Source: Streptomyces sparsogenes
GTDB taxonomy: Bacteria; Actinomycetota; Actinomycetes; Streptomycetales; Streptomycetaceae
Assembly: GCF_001704635.1 (NCBI RefSeq)
Contig: NZ_MAXF01000230.1
Span: forward strand, 1-64,000
Length of the DNA stretch: 64,000 bases
Direction: 5' to 3'
Part shown: positions 24,782 through 32,360 of the stretch, one piece after another
Layout of the letters: every line of letters begins with the position of its first letter
Numbering within the stretch: the stretch's first letter is position 1
The notes under the pieces: generated by a model
What the model was told of the DNA's origin: nothing
What the model saw: only the letters and a program-made list of their open reading frames with translations
The model's database searches: none
Translations under genes and position numbers: made by a program

Positions 24782-26068
24782 TCAACGGCGGGCGTAGTAA
24801 AGCGAGTTGTGTGCGGTGTCCGGCAGGTAGAGCACGTCCTGCCCGTCCGCGTCCCGCCGCACCGCGAGCCGGTCCGCCGTCAGGCCCGGCGTGACCGACG
24901 ACGACGCCCAGGCACCGCCGGCCTCGGTCGCCGCGAAGACGCGGTCGGCTCCAGCGGCGGTCACGTAGTAGACGCGCTTGCCCTCCGTCCCGTCCCAGGT
25001 GATGCCGATCGCGGCGGCGGTCTGGCCGCCCGCGTACACGGTCTGTCGCGCCCAGCCGCCGCCGCTCGGGTAGGCGTAGTACACACGGAAGTCGCCCGCG
25101 CTGTCGGCCGAGCGGTAGCGGAAGGCGACCTTGGGCGTCGAGCCGTCGAGGGTCAGTTTGGCGCTCTGCACCGCGGGCCCGGTGTACCCGGTGTTGTCGG
25201 TGCTCCACTCCTCGCCGGCGGTCAGGCCCTGAAGGACGTCCGAGGTGTCGGGGGTCGTGGGGACGGTGACGGCGGCCCCGGCATGGTTGGTGAACTCCCC
25301 GGTGGCCGGGTCGTAGCGGAGATAGGAGAGCTGGTGGCGGAAGGCGGACGCGGGGGCCTTGGACCACTCGTACAGGAGATGGACGCGACCGGCGGCGTCG
25401 ACCTGGAGGTCGTCGGGGTAGGCGGCACGGTTCAGGGCGGAGCCGAAGGTGGCGACCACGCTCCACGTCGCGGTGGCGTTGTCCCAGTGGTAGAGCTTGC
25501 CGGGGCGTTGGTCCGCGGCGCAGCCCACCCGCGCGGCCAGGTACAGATCGCCGTTGGGAGCGGTCGTCAGCACGGGATAGGTGATGCCCGCGCCCTGGTC
25601 GGGCAGCTCGCCGGCGTGATCGGTCAGGGAGCCGCCGGCCGCGTCGGAGCGGAAGTAGCGCCATGTGTCGCAGTGCATGGATGTGAAGACATGCAGCCGG
25701 CCGCTGCCGTCGCGGGCGACGGAGGGCTGGTTGTGGCCGTTGTCGTCGGTGAACTCGGCCCGCGTTCCATCGCCCTTGAGCAGCGGGAGACGGCTCCAGG
25801 TGCCGTCCGGGGCGCGGCGGGCGACGGCCGGGCGGTGCGTGGTCTCGGTCGTGCCGGGCTCGTTCAACGCGAAGTACGTGTACTCGCCGTTGCCCTTGTA
25901 GGTGGCCGCCGGGGTCCACCAGGCGGCCTGGTTCGACGAGTCCATGGCGTACGGGACCTTCTCGACCACGGTCGTCGCGGTGGTGGCCTGAGCGGTCGCG
26001 GCGAAAGTGACCGCGGCGGTGAGGGCCGCGGCCGACGTGGTGAACGCGCGGGCGCCGACGTTTCGCAT
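24782..26068 (-). CDS. Secreted BNR-type beta-propeller, possible polysaccharide lyase
   Basis: A 428-residue exported protein with a signal peptide (to about residue 29, AATAQA). The rest is built from repeated blades with Asp-Gly turns (SVARDGSGRLHVF, LTTAPNGDLYLAARV, DDLQVDAAGRVHLLYEW), as in BNR_4 proteins. That group includes seven-bladed ulvan-type polysaccharide lyases in which two histidines act in catalysis. Here GHNQPS (His112) and TSMHCD (His132) stand 20 residues apart at the expected place, with several Tyr and Arg in later blades. I infer a secreted lyase for an acidic, deoxy-sugar-containing polysaccharide; a sialidase is less likely because the blades lack Asp-box spacing. It ends 34 bases before the transporter gene upstream on the same strand begins its stop. 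Confidence 0.65.
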   Translation of the reverse strand: MRNVGARAFTTSAAALTAAVTFAATAQATTATTVVEKVPYAMDSSNQAAWWTPAATYKGNGEYTYFALNEPGTTETTHRPAVARRAPDGTWSRLPLLKGDGTRAEFTDDNGHNQPSVARDGSGRLHVFTSMHCDTWRYFRSDAAGGSLTDHAGELPDQGAGITYPVLTTAPNGDLYLAARVGCAADQRPGKLYHWDNATATWSVVATFGSALNRAAYPDDLQVDAAGRVHLLYEWSKAPASAFRHQLSYLRYDPATGEFTNHAGAAVTVPTTPDTSDVLQGLTAGEEWSTDNTGYTGPAVQSAKLTLDGSTPKVAFRYRSADSAGDFRVYYAYPSGGGWARQTVYAGGQTAAAIGITWDGTEGKRVYYVTAAGADRVFAATEAGGAWASSSVTPGLTADRLAVRRDADGQDVLYLPDTAHNSLYYARR

Positions 26069-26101
26069 GGGTGACTCCTTCGGGGACGTGGTGGAAAGGC
26101 G

Positions 26102-27457
26102 TCAGGCGGCGGAGCGCCGCAGCGGCGCGGTCTCGCGGGCCCGCAGCACGACGGTGCCGGAGACGAGGGCGACGACCATCAGGTAGAAGGCGGGGGAGAG
26201 GTCGTAGCCGCTGGCGCCGATCAGCCAGGTCGCGAAGTACGGGGTCATGCCGCCGAACAGGGCCGTGGCGATGTTGTAGGAGACGGCCATGGCGCCGTAG
26301 CGCACGCGGGTGGGGAAGAGTTCGGCGAGTGCCGCGGAGATGGCGCCGTCGAAGGCGGCGATGCACAGGCCGAGCACGATCATCGCGACCCCGGCGAGGA
26401 CGGCGTTGCCGCGGCTGAGCAGCCAGAACGCCGGCCAGGACAGCAGCACGAACCCGGCGCAGCCCGCGATCAGCAGCGGCTTGCGGCCGACCCGGTCCGA
26501 GAGCGCTCCCATGAACGGCACTGCGGCGGCCACCACGAAGAGACCGGCGGTGGTGATGGCGAAGGCCTGGACGCGGCCGAACTCCAGTGTGGTCTGCAGA
26601 TAACCAGGCATGAAGGTCTGCAGTGCCCAGTGGCCGACGGCCTTGATCAGCATGAACCCGGTGCACAGCAGCATGGCGGAGCGGGCGGTGGCGAAGCTTT
26701 CCCGCAGCGGGGAGCGGGAGTGGTTGCCCTCGCTCTTGAGCTTGCGGAACTCGGGGCTGTCCTCCAGGCGCGTACGCAGATACACACCGGCGATGCCGAG
26801 CGGCGCGGCCAGCAGGAACGGCAGCCGCCAGCCCCAGTCGTCCATCGCGTCACCGGGCAGCGCGGCCGACAGCAGCAGCACGATGCCCGAGCCCGCGACG
26901 AACGCGGCGAAGCCGGAGGCGTCGATCCAGGAGGTGACGAAGCCACGCCGGCGTTCGGGGGCGTACTCGGCGAGCAGCGTGTTCGCGCCGGCGCTCTCCC
27001 CGCCCGCCGCGAACCCCTGGAGGAGCCGGCACAGGACGAGCAGTGCCGGGGCGAGCGCGCCCACCGTCGCGTGGGTGGGCAGCAGGCCCATCGCGAGCGT
27101 GGAGGCCGAGGTGGCGAGGACGACGATCGCCAGGGTGCGCTGGCGTCCGATCCGGTCGCCGAGCGAGCCGAAGAACAGGCCGCCGAGCGGACGCATCACG
27201 AAACCGGCGCCGAACACGGCGAAGGTGGACAGGAGTTCTGCTTGCGGATTGCCCGAGGGGAAGAAGTGGTGGGCCAGGATCACCGCGAGGGTGCCGTAGA
27301 TCCCGAAGTCGAACCACTCGACGAAGTGGCCGAGCCCCGCGGCCACCAGCACCTTGCGCAGCCCGGCGGCATCGACCTCCCGGCCCGTGTCGCCGGCGCC
27401 CTCCTCGTCGCGAGGACGTGCTCTGTACTGCGTCGTCTCGTCGGTCATCTCGCTCAC
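26102..27457 (-). CDS. MFS transporter, metabolite:H+ symporter (MHS) family
   Basis: A 451-residue carrier with twelve predicted membrane helices. The first helix region GLGHFVEWFDFGIYG and the loop GSLGDRIGRQRTLAIVV are signatures of MHS symporters, which take up organic acids. The second conserved loop, GALSDRVGRKPLLIAG, starts the C-terminal half. It is probably co-transcribed with the beta-propeller gene 33 bases downstream and is divergent from the FAD oxidoreductase. Uptake of an aldonate or uronate produced outside the cell would fit the locus; the sequence does not prove it. Confidence 0.85.
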   Translation of the reverse strand: MSEMTDETTQYRARPRDEEGAGDTGREVDAAGLRKVLVAAGLGHFVEWFDFGIYGTLAVILAHHFFPSGNPQAELLSTFAVFGAGFVMRPLGGLFFGSLGDRIGRQRTLAIVVLATSASTLAMGLLPTHATVGALAPALLVLCRLLQGFAAGGESAGANTLLAEYAPERRRGFVTSWIDASGFAAFVAGSGIVLLLSAALPGDAMDDWGWRLPFLLAAPLGIAGVYLRTRLEDSPEFRKLKSEGNHSRSPLRESFATARSAMLLCTGFMLIKAVGHWALQTFMPGYLQTTLEFGRVQAFAITTAGLFVVAAAVPFMGALSDRVGRKPLLIAGCAGFVLLSWPAFWLLSRGNAVLAGVAMIVLGLCIAAFDGAISAALAELFPTRVRYGAMAVSYNIATALFGGMTPYFATWLIGASGYDLSPAFYLMVVALVSGTVVLRARETAPLRRSAA

Positions 27458-27553
27458 CCTGCCTTTTGCGCGGCTCTGTCCGGCACGCGGGGGCCGCTGC
27501 TCGCCCTCCGCTGCGGCGCGAACTTACAGCAGATCCCACTGGCTGAACAGTAG

Positions 27554-27568
27554 TTGCACAATATGCAT
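27554..27568. promoter_or_regulatory. Candidate IclR operator (copy 1)
   Basis: TTGCACA-N3-TGCAT in the divergent promoter between the MFS and FAD oxidoreductase genes. The same string occurs in the promoter of the IclR gene (30773-30787), pointing to a shared regulator. Confidence 0.5.
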
Positions 27569-27619
27569 GTGATGTACGTTCATGGCCGCATCCAAGCATC
27601 ACATCGAGGAGGCCGCACC

Positions 27620-29905
27620 GTGCGGGAAGAAGAGGCCCATTACGACATCGCCGTCATCGGCGGCGGGCTCGCGGGAACGTGCGCGGCCATCGCCGCCGCC
27701 CGGCTCGGGCGCCGCGTCGCCCTGGTCCACAACCGGCCCGTCCTGGGCGGGAACGCCAGCAGTGAGGTGCGCGTATGGGTGTGCGGGGCCACCGCGCACG
27801 GGGTGCACCGGTGGGCGCGGGAGAGCGGAATCATGGGCGAGCTCTACACCGAGAACCAGTACCGCAACCCCGAGGGCAACCCGTACTACTGGGACCAGGT
27901 CGTCCTGGACGCGGTCCTCGCCGAACCGCTCCTCGACCTGTACCTGAACACCGACGTCCACGAGGTCGACGCCAGCGGCCCACATGATGCACGCGAGTTG
28001 CATTCATGTACCGGCTGGATGATGGGGTCGGAACGACGCATCACCTTCCACGCGCGCCAGTTCCTCGACTGCACCGGCGACGGTCTGCTCGGCCATCTTG
28101 CGGGCGCCCGCCACCGCACCGGCCGCGAGGCCCGCTCCGAGCACGGCGAGCCCTGGGCCCCTGATGAGGCCGACGAGGCGCTGCTCGGCTCGACGATCCT
28201 CTTCCACACCAAGGACACGGGCCGCCCGGTCAAGTTCGTGGCGCCCGCCCATGCCAAGGACCTGTCGGCCACGCCGATCCTGCGCAACCGCGTCCTGCGC
28301 ACCGGCGACAACGGCTGCGACTACTGGTGGATCGAATGGGGCGGCGAGCTCGACACCGTCCACGACAACGAGCGCATCCGCGACGAACTCCAGGCCGTCA
28401 TCATGGGCATCTGGGACCACATCAAGAACTCGGGCGAGTTCCCCGACGCCGAGAACCTCACCCTGGAATGGGTCGGCAGCATCCCCGGCAAGCGCGAGTA
28501 CCGGCGCTTCGTCGGCGACCACGTCCTGACCCAGCAGGACATCCTTGAGCAGCGGCAGTTCGAGGACCGGGTCGCGTTCGGCGGCTGGTCCGTCGACCTC
28601 CACCCCGTCCAGGGCATGTACGCCGACGAGCCCGGCGCCCGCCAGCGCTACGCGGACGGCATCTTCCACATTCCGCTGCGCTGTCTGTACTCGGCGAACG
28701 TCACCAACATGCTGTTCGCCGGCCGCAACATCTCCGCCACCCACATCGCCTTCGGCGCGACCCGCGTGATGGCGACCTGCGCCACGCTCGGCGAGGCCGC
28801 CGGGACCGCCGCCGCGCTCTGTGTCACCGAAGGCCTGACACCCCGGGAACTGGCGCACAGGCACCCCGAGAAGGTGCGCCGCACGCTGCTCAAGCAGGAC
28901 GCCTCGGTCATCGGCATACGCGACGACGACCCCGCCGACCTCGCCCGCGCAGCCCGCGTCAGCGCCTCCTCCCACCTGCGCCGCCTCGCCGCCGAACCGA
29001 CACCGGCCGCGCCCGGCGAGCCGTATCCCCTCACGCGCGACCTCGCGCTCCTACTGCCGGTGGACCCCGCACTCGACACGGTCGACCTGCTCGTCCACGG
29101 CGCCCCCGACGACGGCCGGGAGCTCACGGTGGAGCTGTGGGGCACCGGTCGCCCCGAGAACGCCGTCCCGGTCGACCACCTGTCCACCACCACCGTGACC
29201 GTCCCGCCGGGCGGCCCCCACTGGGTCACCGCCCGCCTCGAACACCGCCCGGACACCCCCGGCAATGCCGTCCTGATCGTCCGCGCCTGCCCCGAAGCCG
29301 CGCTGGTCCTGCTCCCCGAACGCGTCGACGGTGTCCTCGCCCTGCGGCGCAAGGCCGACGGTGACGCGGCCGTCGACCACGACATCCCCGAGGAGGAGGG
29401 TCAGCTGGTCCTGGAGTGGCAGGCCCGCGGACTGCGTCGCCACACGTTCGGCTTCCGGGCCGCCCCCGACACCCGCGCCTTCACCCCCGAACAGGCCGTC
29501 GGCGGTTTCCAACGCCCCTACGCAGGCCCCCAGATGTGGTCCTCACAGTCGCTGACCGACCCCGGGCGGGCCGACGAATGGCTGCGCCTGGACTGGGACC
29601 ACGAGCGGCAACTGGCCGAAGTGCGCGTGGTGTTCGACGACGACGTCGACGAGTACCTCAACAACCTGCACCGCCACCGCACCCCGTTCGAGGTCATGCC
29701 GGAACTCGTCCGCGACTACCGCATCCAGGCCCTCGGACCCGACGGCACCTGGCGCACCCTGCTGGCCGTGACCGGCAACCGCCGCCGCCACCGCGTCCAC
29801 CGCCTGGACACCCCGGTACGCACGAGCGCCCTGCGGCTGAGGGTGGACGCGACGCATGGCGCCCGGCATGCCCACGTCGTCGCGCTGAAGGCGTACGGGG
29901 AGTAG
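27620..29905 (+). CDS. FAD-dependent oxidoreductase with C-terminal beta domains
   Basis: A 761-residue protein. The first 430 residues are an FAD oxidoreductase: IAVIGGGLAGTCAAIAAARLG (12-30) is the dinucleotide-binding loop, VLGGNASSEV and CTGDGLLGHLAG follow, and LFAGRNISATHIAFGATRVMATCATLGEAAG is the typical FAD-closing motif. After about residue 440 come roughly 320 residues of beta-sandwich-like sequence without a clear catalytic motif, perhaps carbohydrate-binding. No signal peptide. The GTG at 27620 is chosen because GAGGAGG lies 7 bases upstream; the open frame extends 22 codons further. Such flavoproteins recur in sugar loci but their reaction is mostly unknown. Control by the IclR protein encoded downstream is likely. 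Confidence 0.75.
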   Translation: MREEEAHYDIAVIGGGLAGTCAAIAAARLGRRVALVHNRPVLGGNASSEVRVWVCGATAHGVHRWARESGIMGELYTENQYRNPEGNPYYWDQVVLDAVLAEPLLDLYLNTDVHEVDASGPHDARELHSCTGWMMGSERRITFHARQFLDCTGDGLLGHLAGARHRTGREARSEHGEPWAPDEADEALLGSTILFHTKDTGRPVKFVAPAHAKDLSATPILRNRVLRTGDNGCDYWWIEWGGELDTVHDNERIRDELQAVIMGIWDHIKNSGEFPDAENLTLEWVGSIPGKREYRRFVGDHVLTQQDILEQRQFEDRVAFGGWSVDLHPVQGMYADEPGARQRYADGIFHIPLRCLYSANVTNMLFAGRNISATHIAFGATRVMATCATLGEAAGTAAALCVTEGLTPRELAHRHPEKVRRTLLKQDASVIGIRDDDPADLARAARVSASSHLRRLAAEPTPAAPGEPYPLTRDLALLLPVDPALDTVDLLVHGAPDDGRELTVELWGTGRPENAVPVDHLSTTTVTVPPGGPHWVTARLEHRPDTPGNAVLIVRACPEAALVLLPERVDGVLALRRKADGDAAVDHDIPEEEGQLVLEWQARGLRRHTFGFRAAPDTRAFTPEQAVGGFQRPYAGPQMWSSQSLTDPGRADEWLRLDWDHERQLAEVRVVFDDDVDEYLNNLHRHRTPFEVMPELVRDYRIQALGPDGTWRTLLAVTGNRRRHRVHRLDTPVRTSALRLRVDATHGARHAHVVALKAYGE

Positions 29906-29916
29906 CCCCCGCCGGC

Positions 29917-29944
29917 GGCCGGCCCCTCCGCCGAGGGGCCGGCC
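29917..29944. terminator. Bidirectional hairpin terminator
   Basis: Perfect 12-base arms (GGCCGGCCCCTC) with a 4-base loop between the convergent FAD oxidoreductase and IclR genes. Confidence 0.75.
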
Positions 29945-29953
29945 GGGCCGTTC

Positions 29954-30748
29954 TCACACGGCGCCCAGCGCCTGACTGACGGCGTCCGCCGCCTCGATCA
30001 CCTCACGCGCCAGCGCCGTCCGCGCCTCGGGAACCCCCTGCGCGTCCTGCCCGCCGAGCACGGACGTCGGCCCCCACAGCGAGACCGCGGCGACCACCTC
30101 GCCCGACGCGTCGCGCACCGGCGCCGCAAGCGAGGCCCGGCCAAGCGCCCGTTCCTCGGCCTCGACGGCGTACCCGCTCCGGCGCACGGCCGCGAGCTCC
30201 TCGTCGAGCAGGTCGTGGCTGACGGTGGTGAACTCCGTGTGCGCCTCGAGCGGTTCGGCCAGCAGCTCGCGCCGCTCCTTGGGGGACAGCCCGGACAGCA
30301 GGCACTTGCCGATACCGGTCGCGTGCAGCGGCGCGGTGTGCCCGGCCTGCGTGTACGACTTCGGGGCACGCGCCCCCTCGAAGTTGCACAGGAACATCAG
30401 CACGTCCCCGCGGCGCACGGCGACATTCGCGCCGAGCCCCGTGCGCGCGGCCAGCTCCTGCAGCACCATGCGTGCCGCGCGGTGGACCGGATGCCGGTTG
30501 ACGGCGGTCGCGGCGAGCGGCAGCGTGCCGAGGCTCAGTCGGTACAGACTGCTCACCGGATCCCGCTCGACCATGTCGAGCCGCTCCAGGGTGGACAGCA
30601 GCCGGGACGCCGTGGAGGAACCCAGCCCGGTCAGTTCGGCGACGTCGGACACCCGCAGTTCGGCCCGCCCCGAATCCAGCGCGCGCAGCACCGAGACGGC
30701 TCGTTCCACACTCTGGTTCGTCCCCGCGTCGGTCGCCCGAGTAACCAT
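29954..30748 (-). CDS. IclR-family transcriptional regulator
   Basis: A 264-residue regulator. The N-terminal winged helix (SVERAVSVLRALDSGRAELRVSDVAELTGLGSSTASRLLSTLE) is followed by the IclR effector domain with LGANVAVRRGDVLMFLCN, GHTAPLHATGIGKCLLSGL and YAVEAEERALGRASLAAPV, a pattern for binding organic acids. The ATG at 30746-30748 starts the domain; the frame continues upstream into non-conserved sequence. It sits convergently to the FAD oxidoreductase and shares an operator-like sequence with that gene's promoter, so it probably controls both that gene and its own. Confidence 0.88.
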   Translation of the reverse strand: MVTRATDAGTNQSVERAVSVLRALDSGRAELRVSDVAELTGLGSSTASRLLSTLERLDMVERDPVSSLYRLSLGTLPLAATAVNRHPVHRAARMVLQELAARTGLGANVAVRRGDVLMFLCNFEGARAPKSYTQAGHTAPLHATGIGKCLLSGLSPKERRELLAEPLEAHTEFTTVSHDLLDEELAAVRRSGYAVEAEERALGRASLAAPVRDASGEVVAAVSLWGPTSVLGGQDAQGVPEARTALAREVIEAADAVSQALGAV

Positions 30749-30772
30749 GCCGCTCCTCTGTCTGCATGCGAC

Positions 30773-30787
30773 TTGCACACTCTGCAT
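30773..30787. promoter_or_regulatory. Candidate IclR operator (copy 2)
   Basis: TTGCACA-N3-TGCAT, 25 bases upstream of the IclR start, matching the copy at 27554-27568. Confidence 0.5.
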
Positions 30788-30800
30788 CACCATACCGCGA

Positions 30801-31079
30801 TCACGCGGTGCGGGGCCGTCCCTGAACTGCGTAGGACGCGCGATGATCACCGACGATCGCCTGCTTCATCGAGTACAGGTGGAACTCGCGCGGCTTCCCG
30901 TCGGCACCGTTGCGGCCGAACAGCTCGAGGGTCTTGTTCTTCGGCGTCGCGGTGAAGGCGAAGTAGGCGTCTATCAGCTGCCGCTTGGTGTGTACCGGCG
31001 GTCGTCTGGACTTCTTCCCAGCAGGGAGCAGGGGCTCCAGCTTCGCCCACTGCGCGTTCGTCAGATCGCGCCTCCCCAA
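30801..31079 (-). pseudogene. Chimeric ORF: IS5 transposase start joined to a type I restriction hsdR fragment
   Basis: The first 37 residues (RRDLTNAQWAKLEPLLPAGKK, then TKRQLID) are the start of an IS5-family transposase. In the same frame the next 38 residues (30855-30968) read AYFAFTATPKNKTLELFG, then KPREFHLYSMKQAI, which is the helicase-core region of type I restriction endonuclease subunit R, with its TATP motif and YSM-QAI block. The remaining 17 residues match neither. An hsdR gene is over 900 codons, so all but this scrap has been lost. No hsdM or hsdS is visible. Confidence 0.65.
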
Positions 31080-31080
31080 G

Positions 31081-31110
31081 AAGTGGATCTTGACACATCA
31101 AGATCCACTT
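31081..31110. repeat. Perfect inverted repeat, 12-base arms
   Basis: AAGTGGATCTTG and its complement with a 6-base spacer, directly before the start of the IS5-type fragment. It could be two like IS ends joined head to head, or a terminator. Its position at a transposase start favours IS ends. Confidence 0.6.
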
Positions 31111-31120
31111 CTGATGCACG

Positions 31121-31236
31121 TCATGGTGCGGCGATGGCTTCGGCTATCGGGGTCGGGGCGCGGAGGCGAGCGCGGAGGGTCGTGGTGTCGATCGGGACGC
31201 CGGTACGGGCGTAGTGCTCGGCGGCGACCAAAATTC
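31121..31236 (-). pseudogene. C-terminal scrap of an unidentified gene
   Basis: A minus-strand frame with good codon bias reads VAAEHYARTGVPIDTTTLRARLR, then PTPIAEAIAAP and stop; just upstream the frame is closed by a TAG. The composition suggests the tail of an actinomycete plasmid or integrative-element protein, but I cannot name it. It lies between two stretches of mobile-element debris. Confidence 0.3.
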
Positions 31237-31329
31237 GCCTCTATGAATGGTACGTACTCGGCTGATCACCTCCTGGTCGCCGCAGCTCTGCCCCACAACC
31301 CGCACCAGAACAAGCGGGGAGCAGCGGGG

Positions 31330-32000
31330 AACCAGTGGGACGGGCGGTCACTCCCGCGATGTGCAGCCGGCGTGTGCCGTGTTCGAGGAACACCAGCGCG
31401 TACACCCGGCGCAGAACGACCAGGTCGATGTGGACGAAGTCGCAGGCGATGATGGCTGGGGGGTGGGGCGGTCAGGAAATGGCGCCATGTCGGATGGCTG
31501 CGGCGTAGCGGCTGGATCCATCCCTGCAGCGGTGAGGATCTCCCAGATCGTTGTCGAGCCGATCGGGTGTCCGAGCCGGACCAGCTCGCCCTGAACGCGT
31601 CGACAGCCCCAACGCGGGTTCTCCCTGGCGAGTCGCAGCACCAGAGCCTTCACGGCACCCGCCGTCGAAGGTCTCTCCCGGGCCTGCGTCGGCGCTTGCT
31701 GTAGTCCCACTTCCGGGCGATCAGCCTGCGGTGCCACGCCAGCAGCGTCGCGGGCGTCACCGGGAACACCTGCGCCCACCGGCGCCGGGGGATCAGCGAG
31801 GACAGCGCTGCGAACCACAGCCGGTCCGCGTGCTCGTAGCGCACCGGCCTCGTGAGCTGCCTGCGCAGCACCGCGTTCTCGTGCCGCAGCACGAGCAATT
31901 CCGCGTTCTTGGCTGTGTCCCGGCGCAGCAGCACCGCCGGGACCGCGAGCAGCTTCCGAGTGAGCCGACGCTCTCGCGCGGCTGCCGCCAGCACGTCATG
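31330..32000 (-). pseudogene. Integrase-core transposase remnant, frameshifted
   Basis: Begins near 32000 with LAVPAVLLRRDTAKNAELLVLRHENAVLRRQ, the same block as in the remnant at 10765, and runs to WHRRLIARKWDYSKR. Near 31690 the frame changes (ALVLRLARENPRWGCRRVQGELVRLG, TIWEILTAAGMDP) and changes again near 31450 (ACDFVHIDLVVLRRVYALVFLEHGTRRLHIAGV, holding the first two catalytic-core strands). The last third is missing. It abuts, head to head, another integrase remnant. Confidence 0.7.
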
Positions 32001-32010
32001 ATGATCGACC

Positions 32011-32360
32011 GTGCTGCTGCGACTGGCCGACCCCCGATGGCTTGCCCTGCTCGCCCGCTCCAATGCCTCGAAGAACGCAGAGATCCTGATGCTCCGGCAT
32101 CACCTCGCCATCGCACGCCGTGTCCAGCGACGGCCCCGCTTCTCCTGGAGCGACAGAGCCGTCATGGCGGCAAGGCTCCGGCTCGTCACCAAGCAGCAGC
32201 GTACTCAGGTGGCCTTGCTGATCACTCCGCGATCGGTCGTTCGCCGGCACGCACGGCTCATCGCATGGAAGTGGACCTGCCCCTCCCGTCGTCCGGGCCG
32301 ACCACCCAAACCAGAGGCCCTGCGCCACCTGGTCGTGCGTCTGGCGCGGGAGAACCCTGG
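32011..32360 (+). pseudogene. Integrase-type transposase, N-terminal fragment
   Basis: Opposite in direction to the previous remnant, it reads WLALLARSNASKNAEILMLRHHLAIARR, FSWSDRAVMAARLRL and ALLITPRSVVRRHARLIAWKW up to VVRLARENPG, then loses homology exactly where the AraC gene on the other strand begins to be coding (its stop is at 32361). The subfamily is that of the fragment at 10818-11114. Confidence 0.65.

Noticed and set aside
24000..26666. 888-residue minus-strand open frame spanning several genes
   Set aside because: It covers the RraA-like gene in antisense and the propeller gene out of frame. Low-complexity Arg-rich sequence, not a protein.
30855..30968. Active restriction or defence system
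   Set aside because: Only about 38 residues of an HsdR-like core remain and no methylase or specificity subunit is in the window.
31330..32360. Possible intact integrase of an integrative element with attachment site
   Set aside because: The rve-type pieces are frameshifted DDE transposases, not tyrosine or serine integrases, and no tRNA gene or direct-repeat att site is visible.
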